From: a bacterium
GTDB lineage: Bacteria > T1Sed10-126
Direction: 5' to 3'
Length of the DNA stretch: 9,370 nucleotides
NCBI GenBank assembly: GCA_003557545.1
Contig: PWOD01000227.1
Span: 1 to 9,370, forward strand
Position numbers and translations under genes: made by a program. The notes beneath the pieces were generated by a model, which was given only the letters and a program-made list of their open reading frames with translations, had not been told where the DNA came from and searched no databases. The stretch's first letter is position 1. Every line of letters begins with the position of its first letter. Shown here piece by piece: positions 1-6,901 of the stretch.

Positions 1-244
1 ACAGCTGAAGTTTTTTTTCCGAGCTAATCGTCATTACATGTTCTTCAACTATGGCCTTGATCTTCTCACGCTGACTATCATCCTTACGAACCCGAATTGT
101 TTCTGTACCAAGCTGATCCACAACCTTACGGTGAACCTCCGTTTTCAGCTGTTCACGGGGTGATACAGGTTCAACTTTTTCAGTTTCACTGGACTGATCA
201 TGATCCTGAGTTCGGACTGTTTCCAACCGTTGTAATAATGACAT
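1..244 (-). CDS. cpaF: CpaF/TadA pilus assembly ATPase, N-terminal fragment (3' end beyond window)
   Basis: Only the first 81 codons are inside the window; the frame is open to base 1. It begins ATG (244-242) with AGGTGA at 251-256 on the minus strand, six bases upstream. The product starts MSLLQRLETV, continues with a charged linker, then a segment around residues 32-81 with LKTEVHRKVVDQL and REKIKAIVEEHV. This matches the helical N-terminal region of CpaF/TadA secretion ATPases (an LK..vH..lv pattern followed by a second helix pair). The nucleotide-binding motifs would lie downstream and cannot be seen. The family is a cytoplasmic hexameric ATPase that powers assembly of Flp pilin. It follows the TadZ gene after a 119-base gap, as in many tad loci. 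A run of eight A residues (coding strand, bases 18-11) encodes Glu-Lys-Lys. The call rests on the N-terminal pattern plus position in the operon. Confidence 0.8.
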   Translation of the reverse strand, partial: MSLLQRLETVRTQDHDQSSETEKVEPVSPREQLKTEVHRKVVDQLGTETIRVRKDDSQREKIKAIVEEHVMTISSEKKLQL

Positions 245-263
245 CAAAAGTCACCTGGTTTAA

Positions 264-293
264 ATAAAAAATTCTCCCTCAACAACAAGTCAA
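264..293 (-). promoter_or_regulatory. Weak promoter candidate before cpaF
   Basis: On the minus strand TTGACT (293-288, five of six to the -35 consensus) is followed after 18 bases by TTTTAT (269-264, four of six to the -10 consensus). A start site just downstream would leave a leader of about 15 bases carrying the AGGTGA ribosome site of cpaF. The surrounding 119-base gap (245-363) is AT-rich and contains no ORF or clear hairpin that I could find. In AT-rich DNA such matches arise by chance, so this is tentative; cpaF may simply be read through from the TadZ gene. Confidence 0.25.
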
Positions 294-363
294 ACTGACA
301 GTAATTTAAACAGATATCCGGTAAATATATTCCACGGGTTTTTCATATATAACTAAAAATTAA

Positions 364-2022
364 TTAATTCGAATGAAAATTTTCCACTCTGGTCTTCGCA
401 AGTATATCATGCCAGGTCCGCTGCTGTTCGTCGAAAAAAGCCCAGAAAAAGCCCAGACCAAAGGGTATGACTGAGAAAAACAGGGCCACGGACCTGGTGA
501 AAGCAACTCCCAGGGAGATCTCAGACTGATCGGAAACGGCAAGTGACAATCCCATCAGTTTTTCGCCGGGGGTCTGCCCTCCACTGTGGAAAAATGTAAA
601 ATAAAGCACCGGCGGTAAGATGCTGGAAAATATTCCCAGCATCCCCACCAGTAGATTGACTGGCGGCTCCAAAAAAATTAATCCCAGCACTCCCGGAATT
701 AAGAACAGTAACATACAGATAAAAACCAGTGAATAATCTACCAAACCGGCCAGTATTCTATTTTCAATCGGCGGTAGATTTGATGGCGATTGATCGGTTT
801 TCGAACTCTCTTCAATAAGAAACTCTGGCTGCTCAAAATAGTCAGCTATAATGGTACGACCGAGATCGAACAGTTGTTTGGAAAACTGTGACTCCGGATG
901 TGAATCAACCACGGGATTGCCCATGTCGATTGAGGGCATGACAACATTTCCCTGGCTGGGCAAACAGCCAATTATTTCCTTGCCCAGGGCCTCTTCCACC
1001 TCTTCAACCTGAAGTTCGGAGTCAGGAACATCACGATTCATCACGATTCGCACATTTTGTTTAGAAAGCCCCAGGTTATCCATCAGTTCTAACATTAGCC
1101 GCCCATTTTTTATGGTGGGTAGCTCAAGAGTTAAAAGCAACAGTATAATGTCAGCCTTTTCCATGGCTACCATGACCGGTTCCGAAATATGTGTGGAAGT
1201 ATCGATAACCACATAATCATAATGGCGTTCAAGAACCTCCAGAATCTTAACAACATCATCAGCTTCCACATACTCTGCCTGCTCCGGACGGGAAGGTGCC
1301 GCCAGCAGGTCAACGCCTGTTGATTCATGGGTATAGATATAATCGTCAACCAGATCAAAATTAATATATTCCTCCTGTTTACAATCCCGGGCAAGAGTAT
1401 CTATCATGGTCGTCGGTTTCATATCCATCAGGATAGCATCATCACCAAACTGCAGATCAAGATCAACAAGAATTACACGGGACTCAGTCAACTTACGCAA
1501 AGCGCAGGCCAGATTAACAGCCAACAGTGATCTGCCCACCCCCCCTTTAGTACTGAAAACCGAAATTATCTTACCTATTTGCTGTCGTTTGGCGCCATAA
1601 CCAGGTCCAGAAACTATCTCTGAAAGCTTTTTTTGACGTCGGCGGGAAATTTCAACTATCTCCCGCACAGCAGCCACCAGTTCCTCCTCAGAAAAGGGCT
1701 GTTCAATATAATCAAAGGCCCCCGCCCGAAGCAATCGCCGGGCCAGCTGATTGCTTTCCATCCCCTGACTTAAGATTAAAATTTCAAGTTGTGGGAAATC
1801 TCCAGTTATTTCATAGACCAGCTCCAGGAGCTCCTCGGGATCGGCGAATTCCAGGGATAGCAGCAGCAGATCAACATTATTATTTTTTAGCTGACCGATG
1901 ATCTCATCCGGCTCTTCAATCTCCATGGCAATTTCCATGGTCTGGTCGGTAAACAGCTGCTTTTTGAGTTCAATTCGCTGCTGAATATCAGGATGGGCAA
2001 GGGCAACAGAAATAATTTCCAA
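364..2022 (-). CDS. cpaE: CpaE/TadZ-type pilus positioning ATPase with pseudo-receiver and fused RDD membrane domain
   Basis: 552 residues in three parts. Residues 1-125 fold like a response-regulator receiver, but the phospho-acceptor position in DLLLLSLEF is Ser56 and the usual Lys of the K-P-F motif is Gln108, so it is probably not phosphorylated. Residues 150-405 are a ParA/MinD-type P-loop ATPase: deviant Walker A STKGGVGRS (157-165, Arg164 where Lys is common), Walker A' VDLDLQ (186-191) and Walker B VVIDTS (281-286). After a polar linker, residues 419-547 match the RDD family: ENRILAGLVDY, three or so hydrophobic spans (about 431-451, 455-478, 511-530), GGQTPGEKLMGL (481-492) and RTWHD (535-539). 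TadZ proteins place the Tad machine at the cell pole and recruit the CpaF/TadA ATPase; the RDD part would tie it to the inner membrane (inference). The start is TTG, chosen for its strong ribosome site. It follows cpaC by 57 bases. Confidence 0.9.
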   Translation of the reverse strand: MEIISVALAHPDIQQRIELKKQLFTDQTMEIAMEIEEPDEIIGQLKNNNVDLLLLSLEFADPEELLELVYEITGDFPQLEILILSQGMESNQLARRLLRAGAFDYIEQPFSEEELVAAVREIVEISRRRQKKLSEIVSGPGYGAKRQQIGKIISVFSTKGGVGRSLLAVNLACALRKLTESRVILVDLDLQFGDDAILMDMKPTTMIDTLARDCKQEEYINFDLVDDYIYTHESTGVDLLAAPSRPEQAEYVEADDVVKILEVLERHYDYVVIDTSTHISEPVMVAMEKADIILLLLTLELPTIKNGRLMLELMDNLGLSKQNVRIVMNRDVPDSELQVEEVEEALGKEIIGCLPSQGNVVMPSIDMGNPVVDSHPESQFSKQLFDLGRTIIADYFEQPEFLIEESSKTDQSPSNLPPIENRILAGLVDYSLVFICMLLFLIPGVLGLIFLEPPVNLLVGMLGIFSSILPPVLYFTFFHSGGQTPGEKLMGLSLAVSDQSEISLGVAFTRSVALFFSVIPFGLGFFWAFFDEQQRTWHDILAKTRVENFHSN

Positions 2023-2036
2023 ATCAATCCCCTCCC
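2023..2036 (-). promoter_or_regulatory. Ribosome binding site supporting the TTG start of cpaE/tadZ
   Basis: The minus strand reads GGGAGGGG at 2036-2029, six bases before a TTG at 2022-2020. No ATG or GTG in this frame lies nearby, and the receiver-like fold needs the residues that begin here (MEIISVALAHP). The purine run therefore decides the TTG start. It sits in a 57-base gap after cpaC, which makes translation of this gene independent of, rather than coupled to, the secretin. Confidence 0.65.
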
Positions 2037-2079
2037 GTAATCCAGAACCCCTGTTCAGACCGGTGACGGTAGATAACCA

Positions 2080-3612
2080 TCAGTTCACTACAGCTGCAGA
2101 TTCTGTATCAGCTGTTGTCCCGTCCAAATCAGGAGATATCTCATCAATATTGATGATTTCAGCTGTAAGGAAAATTGTTAAACTACGGGATTCCTGGCGT
2201 TCTGTTTGATGACCGAAAAATAGGCGACCAATCAGGGGAATACGACTGAAGAATGGAACCTCACGCTCTTCAGAATCCCTGAACTCCCGATCCAGTCCAC
2301 CAATTACCAGGGTCTGACCATCCCGCAGAGCCACCTCCAGTTCAGCCGTCCGGCGATCGACCTCATGAACAAAAAATGTTCTATCCTGATCCGGGGTAAC
2401 AGCATCACGATATTCAGTCAGTTCAACCACACGCATCTCCGAATTAAGTGACATCTGAATCAAACCTGTGCTGGTAATCAAAGGTGTCACCTGTAGCTCA
2501 ATCCCACCGGAAACAGTTTCTATCTGGGGAGTGAACTGCGGTTGTCCCTCATGATAACTGACATCCCATCCTCCCACATAACTCTGTTCATCAACAATTT
2601 CCAGGTTGGCCTCCTGCTGGTTTCTGGTCATCACATTCGGGGAAGAGATAAGATTTATCAACCCCTCGGTTTCCATCATTTGCAGACGAGCCCGCAGTTC
2701 AGAGGGGGCGGCGGTTCCCAGTCCCAGTTCCAACCCTTCGCCCCCCAGGATGCCACCAGCTCTTTCTCCCCCGAGAGTCCCATCATATTCCCAATTGATC
2801 CCGATCGCCCTTCTGGCCTGCTCGCCCATTTCAACAAAACGGGCCTCAATCCTGACCTGAGCCACGGTCTCCACATCGATCCCCCACAGATATTCTTCAA
2901 TTCGTTCAACATTTTCCAGCCGATCGACAACCAGCACTGAATTTGTCTCTTCATCAAATACCAGTTTTCCATCATCACTCAACAGCTCCCGGGCTTCATC
3001 GGCCAGCTCCACTGCGGAGCGATGCTGCAGGTCAACCCGGGTTGAGTAGATAGTTTCTCTCCCGGGAACATCCAGTTTAGAAAATAATCGACCAATCTTA
3101 TCAAGAATTTGTGGTGGTCCAACAGCAAACAGTTTGCGGGCCTGATGATCGACCAGAACGACCTCACCATCATCTTCCAGAAGATCCTCTAAATATTCTT
3201 CGAAAATCTCAGTATCACGATACCGTGGTGAAAACTCCCGTAGTTCCACCTCGCGGTCATCAATATCAATATAGTTAAGAATGTTCCGGCGGGGCCGATC
3301 AATATCTCGACGAATCCTCAGCTGATATCTAAACAACCCCTGTTCAGTCCAAACATGTAGAGTTGTCTGTCCAGCTTCCTGACCAAAGATTAAAATCTCA
3401 CGACTACTTACCACCTGGACACGGGCCAGCTGATTATCGGCCAGAACAACCCGCTCAAGCGGTGAAGAAAGTTCCAGAACTATACCACCCTGAACCGGTA
3501 CCTCAAGCTCTTCCCGGACCGCTGTGGAACCGGACAGATAGCCGCCCGGTAGACTCAGAACAAATAGAGCTATTAATAGGAGGAGTAAAAACCTCTGTCT
3601 AAACTGTCTCAT
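2080..3612 (-). CDS. cpaC: CpaC/RcpA-type secretin, outer-membrane channel of the Tad pilus
   Basis: 510 residues. Residues 1-30 are a Sec signal peptide (MRQFRQRF, then a Leu-rich core ending near SGSTA). Residues 33-102 match the pilus-type secretin N-terminal domain (LELSSPLERVVLADNQLARV, then REILIFGQEAGQTTLHVW). Two small alpha/beta N domains follow: about 131-182 (ending KLDVPGRE) and 187-255 (VELADEARELLSDDGKLVFD, SVLVVD). The secretin core spans about 260-488, with NLISSPNVMTRNQQEANLEI, VSGGIELQVTPLI, LRDGQTLVIGGL and the hallmark VPFFSRIPLIGRLFFG at 452-467. The family forms a homomultimeric gated pore through which the Flp fibre passes. The ATG overlaps the cpaB stop as ATGA, with no strong ribosome site before it, so translation is probably coupled to cpaB. 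Size and domain order are normal for the family. Its presence implies an outer membrane, because Tad systems of monoderm bacteria lack it. Confidence 0.95.
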   Translation of the reverse strand: MRQFRQRFLLLLLIALFVLSLPGGYLSGSTAVREELEVPVQGGIVLELSSPLERVVLADNQLARVQVVSSREILIFGQEAGQTTLHVWTEQGLFRYQLRIRRDIDRPRRNILNYIDIDDREVELREFSPRYRDTEIFEEYLEDLLEDDGEVVLVDHQARKLFAVGPPQILDKIGRLFSKLDVPGRETIYSTRVDLQHRSAVELADEARELLSDDGKLVFDEETNSVLVVDRLENVERIEEYLWGIDVETVAQVRIEARFVEMGEQARRAIGINWEYDGTLGGERAGGILGGEGLELGLGTAAPSELRARLQMMETEGLINLISSPNVMTRNQQEANLEIVDEQSYVGGWDVSYHEGQPQFTPQIETVSGGIELQVTPLITSTGLIQMSLNSEMRVVELTEYRDAVTPDQDRTFFVHEVDRRTAELEVALRDGQTLVIGGLDREFRDSEEREVPFFSRIPLIGRLFFGHQTERQESRSLTIFLTAEIINIDEISPDLDGTTADTESAAVVN

Positions 3613-4853
3613 CGTCTATCAGGGACCCTGTAAATTTCCTGCTGATCCCCTTGAATCACCTCAACCGGACGAGATTTAATAAGGTCATCCACTTCGGATT
3701 TAGATCTTCTATAAAATAGTTCAAAATCAGTCAGGCTGCGCAGGCCATATTGACTTTCTAGGATACGAGGCCGTAAAATGACATAAAACCGCATATCAAG
3801 ACCACGGTATTTCATCCCTTTAACAAGGCTGACTTTTTCAGCCTCTTTAAGAGTCAAAGCCAGGGTTATTCCATCATATGTTAAATGCCCTTCCTGTTCT
3901 TCAACCTGATCTACCTGGTCACTGCTCCAGATATTTCTATCCCCCCGGTTTAGGGCCAGAATCTCAGCTCCGTCAGCCAGTTTCTGGAGAAGATGAACCC
4001 TATCTCCGGTTCCTGAAAATCTTTCCATTTCTTGAGCGCTGTACTGTTTAGCCTGATAAACATAAAGATCAACCAGATCACCGGGCCGGATCATGTGAGA
4101 TACCGAACGATCCAGGTCGATCTCAATCCCAACTGCCCGGCGATACATAGGAATAAAATAGGAAAGTTGTAATTTTTCGTCATACAGATCTGACTCCCGA
4201 ATAACCTCCCCGGGAACTTTGCCTGTTCTGATCGCTCGACCAGCCAGAGCAGTCCGGTTGGTAACCGCATCATCAGGAACTACCGGACGGGTTTCTTCAA
4301 CCAGATCCTCAATTCTAATCAGACTGTTAGGGCGAATTCGACGATCCGCCACAACAACCGTGTGTTCCTCTACATAAACATGATCCTGGGTAACAACAGT
4401 TCCCGCCGGTATCCCCTCCCTTACCATCCGATCCAGCAGCCAGCTCAAATCATCGATCGCATTACGTGGACGGTCCTCAGTCTGGACAGGCTCAAGCATA
4501 GCCTGTTCCAGCCGGTTTCCGGCCGGAACAGATCTGGTTGTTTGAAAAAGCTCAAAATAATCCCGAAGAAGATCCTCCGTAAACTCTGTTTCCCGGGGAA
4601 TATTTTCGGCCGCCACACTCCCCACGATCCGATTAATGTCAGTGATAATATTTTCAGGCGGTGGCTGGTCCTGATAAACCATTTCCAGCTGATCCTCACG
4701 GATTCGACTATTGGCCGGAATCTGCTGGGCCGCCACCGGAATAGAATGATCCATACGGGCGGTGAGAAACAGGGCAACAAAAATAGCTGTCCCCAAAAAA
4801 ACAGCAAGCAGGAAAAGTATCCCGGCTACAATGATCATGACCCTGTTTTGCAT
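3609..4853 (-). CDS. cpaB: CpaB/RcpC Tad pilus assembly protein with repeated SAF-like units
   Basis: 414 residues, longer than the roughly 250-300 typical of CpaB. One N-terminal membrane anchor (about 5-31) is followed by SAF-like units. Each has a lead segment of the type xxIPANSRIREDQLE and a trailing segment ending in an E/D-L pair: unit 1 about 40-97 (QQIPANSRIREDQL, NIPRETEFTEDLL), unit 2 about 105-162 (RSVPAGNRLEQAML, GIPAGTVVTQDHV) and unit 3 about 167-228 (RRIRPNSLIRIEDL, GEVIRESDL). The RcpC core follows at about 237-365, with YRRAVGIEIDLDRSVSHMIRPGD and LVDLYVY. The family sits in the periplasm, binds the envelope through SAF or LysM-like folds and stabilises the secretin. It starts ATG with GAGGGG at 4868-4863, nine bases upstream, and its stop overlaps the start of cpaC. 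A separate promoter candidate precedes it. The exact number of SAF copies is my reading of the repeats by eye. Confidence 0.88.
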   Translation of the reverse strand: MQNRVMIIVAGILFLLAVFLGTAIFVALFLTARMDHSIPVAAQQIPANSRIREDQLEMVYQDQPPPENIITDINRIVGSVAAENIPRETEFTEDLLRDYFELFQTTRSVPAGNRLEQAMLEPVQTEDRPRNAIDDLSWLLDRMVREGIPAGTVVTQDHVYVEEHTVVVADRRIRPNSLIRIEDLVEETRPVVPDDAVTNRTALAGRAIRTGKVPGEVIRESDLYDEKLQLSYFIPMYRRAVGIEIDLDRSVSHMIRPGDLVDLYVYQAKQYSAQEMERFSGTGDRVHLLQKLADGAEILALNRGDRNIWSSDQVDQVEEQEGHLTYDGITLALTLKEAEKVSLVKGMKYRGLDMRFYVILRPRILESQYGLRSLTDFELFYRRSKSEVDDLIKSRPVEVIQGDQQEIYRVPDRR

Positions 4854-4911
4854 ACAATATTACCCCTCAATTTGAACGTCAGTAGTTCGACCAGTTCTAT
4901 ATTTACTATGC

Positions 4912-4962
4912 CATCCAAGTTGCCTTAACAAACCGCCAATACCTTCAGAACAACTCTGGACA
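4912..4962 (-). promoter_or_regulatory. Possible stem-loop in the long cpaB leader
   Basis: In the transcript of the minus strand, bases 4962-4951 (TGTCCAGAGTTG) can pair with 4922-4912 (CAACTTGGATG). This gives about 11 pairs, two of them G-U, with one bulged G, around a 28-base loop. It falls inside the roughly 140-base leader between the promoter candidate and cpaB. I could not match it to a known riboswitch; it lacks the conserved sequences I would expect of c-di-GMP-I or -II classes. A chance pairing is possible. Confidence 0.25.
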
Positions 4963-5001
4963 CTCTATGCCGTCTGTTTAAAATTAAGAAACTTACTGTT
5001 A

Positions 5002-5030
5002 AATATACCACAAAACAGAGAGATTGTTAA
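5002..5030 (-). promoter_or_regulatory. Promoter for the cpaB-cpaC-cpaE unit
   Basis: The minus strand has TTAACA at 5030-5025 (five of six to the -35 consensus), a 17-base spacer, and TATATT at 5007-5002 (five of six to the -10 consensus). The bases before the -10 box are TGG, which gives the TGn extension. Transcription would start near 4995, leaving a leader of about 140 bases before the cpaB ATG at 4853. This is the best promoter match in the 232-base gap (4854-5085), which otherwise has no ORF I would support. Confidence 0.6.
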
Positions 5031-5067
5031 ATAAAAAGATGTTTTCAAAAACTATCAAACCATCTCT
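5029..5067 (-). terminator. Weak AT-rich intrinsic terminator candidate after the minor pilin genes
   Basis: Read on the minus strand, AGAGATG (5067-5061) can pair with CATCTTT (5041-5035), extended past one mismatch by TTT/AAA. It is followed directly by a T-rich run (TTTTTATTT, down to about 5029). The stem is short and AT-rich, so termination would be partial at best. It abuts the next promoter, which supports a unit boundary here. Confidence 0.35.
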
Positions 5068-5085
5068 GCCAGTTTATGAGACAGT

Positions 5086-5835
5086 TCAGGGACCGATGGC
5101 GGGATTTTGATAGAGCAGGTTATTGCCGGGATCAAATTTATTTTCTATTCCACTCCCACTATGATCATAATCGGGCTGAATAACCGAATCAACTTCTCCC
5201 GTATAATCAAGATGGCTGGGATGAACCCACTCAGTATCACCGGTCTGATCGAGGAACCATAACAGATAACCGGCTTCCCAGGAGTCTACAAGTCCATCCC
5301 GATCAAGATCGTTGGCAGTCTGGATAACACGCCGGCTAACAATCGGACGGGAAGCTGTTAAAGCCCTGAGAAAAGGTATCTGAAAGCCAACCAGATAGTT
5401 AAGCCCGATCTCAATCTCATAGCCCTGCGCCCAGAAAAGATAGGGCGCAATCAGTTCCCGAGCCGGTTCCAGACGGGGCTGATCAAAGGGAAAATCGGTA
5501 GTTTCCAGAGGAGCAATCTTATCCCCGGTATAGGGATTATAAATATCAACAAATAACTGAGCGGTATCCAGTTCCTGATAAATAAAAGCTGAATAGAGAA
5601 GGTTGGATGATTCACTGACAAAAACCTCCTCAATGTTTTCAATAGGTGCACCATATGAAGCATAAAGAGAAGCGCTATCAGCTGCCCGGTTAAGGACTGA
5701 AATATTATGGATATAAACCCCGATTTCGAAAATTCCAAAAGCCATCGCCAGGCAAACAAAGATCACAACAGCCAGTTCAACTATTGCCTGTCCGGACTGC
5801 TGACCGACAATCAGGTTAGTTATTTTTCTGGTCAT
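5086..5835 (-). CDS. TadE-like minor pilin with EF-hand/TSP3-type calcium loops (second of a pair)
   Basis: 249 residues from the ATG at 5835. In-frame ATGs at 5904 and 5871 exist but lie inside the upstream gene without ribosome sites. The chosen ATG sits one base after the upstream stop (TAA-C-ATG), has GGAG about 10 bases upstream and leaves a short leader. Residues 1-15 are a basic leader ending in Gly15, then QAIVEL with Glu at +5 and a hydrophobic span to about 41, the TadE prepilin-type pattern. After an extracytoplasmic domain (about 45-170) comes DLDRDGLVDSWE (176-187), a perfect 12-position EF-hand-type loop with Asp at 1, 3, 5 and 9, Gly at 6 and Glu at 12. A degenerate second loop, DYDHSGSGIENKFD, is at 222-235. 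It is probably an accessory pilus subunit, processed by a TadV-like peptidase. Calcium binding is inferred from the motif. The shared layout with the preceding gene suggests duplication. Confidence 0.85.
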   Translation of the reverse strand: MTRKITNLIVGQQSGQAIVELAVVIFVCLAMAFGIFEIGVYIHNISVLNRAADSASLYASYGAPIENIEEVFVSESSNLLYSAFIYQELDTAQLFVDIYNPYTGDKIAPLETTDFPFDQPRLEPARELIAPYLFWAQGYEIEIGLNYLVGFQIPFLRALTASRPIVSRRVIQTANDLDRDGLVDSWEAGYLLWFLDQTGDTEWVHPSHLDYTGEVDSVIQPDYDHSGSGIENKFDPGNNLLYQNPAIGP

Positions 5836-5836
5836 G

Positions 5837-6874
5837 TTACCAGCGCTCCGGATCCTGGGGATAACGATCATATTTATTAAGCCATCCGTTATTAACCGTA
5901 TCATGAGCAGTCCGCAGCTGACGAATTATGTAAGGCCGGGAGGAGTTGTCAACCCCCCAGCGTGGTAAACGCCGGGGAAACATCTGCTGTGGTGCCTCGC
6001 TGCCATCATCCCAGATTTCCGGAGCATGGTACCAACCATCAGAGATGATCCCTTGATCCCACCCAGAAATCCCTCCAAACTCACAGGTACTACCTAAGGG
6101 CTGATCATGGGGGCGATAAAGGTAATACCCGGCAGGACAGCTGCCGGTACTGCCATCTGTATAACCAATAGCTATTGTATCCGCCTCCCAGCTGACTCCA
6201 TCCCCATCAGCATCCTCCTGACTGCCACCAAAAAGATAGCTATCAGTCACCCCGGTATTACGATGATCACGGGGATTGGTACTGGAAAACTCCTGGTAAC
6301 TATTGCAGGGAACGCCCGGTCCGGAAAGCTGATCTTTGCAGCCATCATTATCAAGGTCATTATATTGAATAATTAATCGTTGAGTGCTAACCGGCAGCTC
6401 AATCAGCTGCATAAAACCAAAAATCCCCAGGCCATAAAACAGTTCCAGATTAATCTTCACATCCATTCCATCAACTCGCTCAATCTCAGCCGCTGGAAAA
6501 ATCTCAACATCACCGGGCCGGGAGAGAAAAAGTATACCGGGCAGCGTCCGCTGGTCGATCTGCTGATTAATCTTTTCCATGATCGCCTGATTGGAGCCCC
6601 CCAGCGAGCCGACCCGGGCCCCTTCAACCACAGCAAAATGATACAGATTATGATTATAGATAAGAAAGCCAAGATCGATGACCAAAAAGACAAAGATAAC
6701 AAAAATAACAAAGGCCAGGGCAAACTCCACCATATATTGCCCGCGGCTTGACGAACTTCGATTGAAGAAACCACAGAAGAGATTAGCCAATATTGATTTC
6801 AATGATATGGAGCGGTTAAGAGGATAAGAAAAGAACCGCTGAAAGAAGTTAGCGACAAACAAAAAGGCGGTCAA
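5837..6874 (-). CDS. tadE: TadE-like minor pilin with calcium-loop motifs and long leader (first of a pair)
   Basis: 345 residues, longer than usual TadE proteins. The TTG start is fixed by GGAGGT six bases upstream. An unusually long leader (1-45), rich in Phe and Leu, precedes Gly45, then QYMVEF with Glu at +5 and a hydrophobic span (about 51-73), the TadE/prepilin pattern. An extracytoplasmic domain (about 74-165) ends at NDLDNDGCKD (172-181), matched in the next gene by NDLDRDGLVD at the same place. A second Asp-rich loop, DADGDGVSWEAD, is at 221-232. The rest (to 345) is rich in Gly, Trp, Tyr and Pro and is unlike any family I recognise. Cys179, Cys190, Cys246 and Cys264 could form two disulfides outside the cell. 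The role is presumably a minor pilin or tip component of the Tad pilus. It follows the flp terminator, so its expression would depend on read-through. Confidence 0.85.
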   Translation of the reverse strand: MTAFLFVANFFQRFFSYPLNRSISLKSILANLFCGFFNRSSSSRGQYMVEFALAFVIFVIFVFLVIDLGFLIYNHNLYHFAVVEGARVGSLGGSNQAIMEKINQQIDQRTLPGILFLSRPGDVEIFPAAEIERVDGMDVKINLELFYGLGIFGFMQLIELPVSTQRLIIQYNDLDNDGCKDQLSGPGVPCNSYQEFSSTNPRDHRNTGVTDSYLFGGSQEDADGDGVSWEADTIAIGYTDGSTGSCPAGYYLYRPHDQPLGSTCEFGGISGWDQGIISDGWYHAPEIWDDGSEAPQQMFPRRLPRWGVDNSSRPYIIRQLRTAHDTVNNGWLNKYDRYPQDPERW

Positions 6875-6886
6875 CAGGAAACCTCC
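6875..6886 (-). promoter_or_regulatory. Ribosome binding site deciding the TTG start of the first TadE-like gene
   Basis: The minus strand carries GGAGGT at 6886-6881, six bases before TTG at 6874-6872. Other in-frame TTG codons further in have no purine run before them, and the first in-frame ATG (Met48) lies within the cleavage motif, too late to be a start. This selects the TTG start and hence the long 45-residue leader. The site lies between the flp terminator and the gene, so read-through transcripts would carry it intact. Confidence 0.65.
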
Positions 6887-6901
6887 TGTATAGAGTAAAT
6901 T

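Noticed and set aside
11-18. Run of eight A residues in cpaF as a frameshift site
   Set aside because: It encodes Glu-Lys-Lys in a continuous frame that fits the family, and no stimulating structure or alternative frame can be judged so close to the window end.
2041-2058. GAAC/GTTC inverted repeat in the cpaC-cpaE gap as a terminator
   Set aside because: Only four pairs around a four-base loop and no T-run follows, so it is too weak to support.
4362-4928. 188-codon open frame on the plus strand
   Set aside because: It lies antisense over cpaB, whose protein is clearly conserved. The plus-strand product has no recognisable domain and no ribosome site of note, so it is a shadow frame.
4854-5085. 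c-di-GMP riboswitch in the cpaB leader
   Set aside because: An attractive idea for a pilus operon, but I could not find the conserved core sequences of either known class, so only an unassigned stem is reported.
5836-5904. Earlier ATG starts (5904, 5871) for the second TadE-like gene
   Set aside because: They lie inside the upstream gene, lack ribosome sites and would lengthen the prepilin leader. The ATG at 5835, one base after the upstream stop, fits better.
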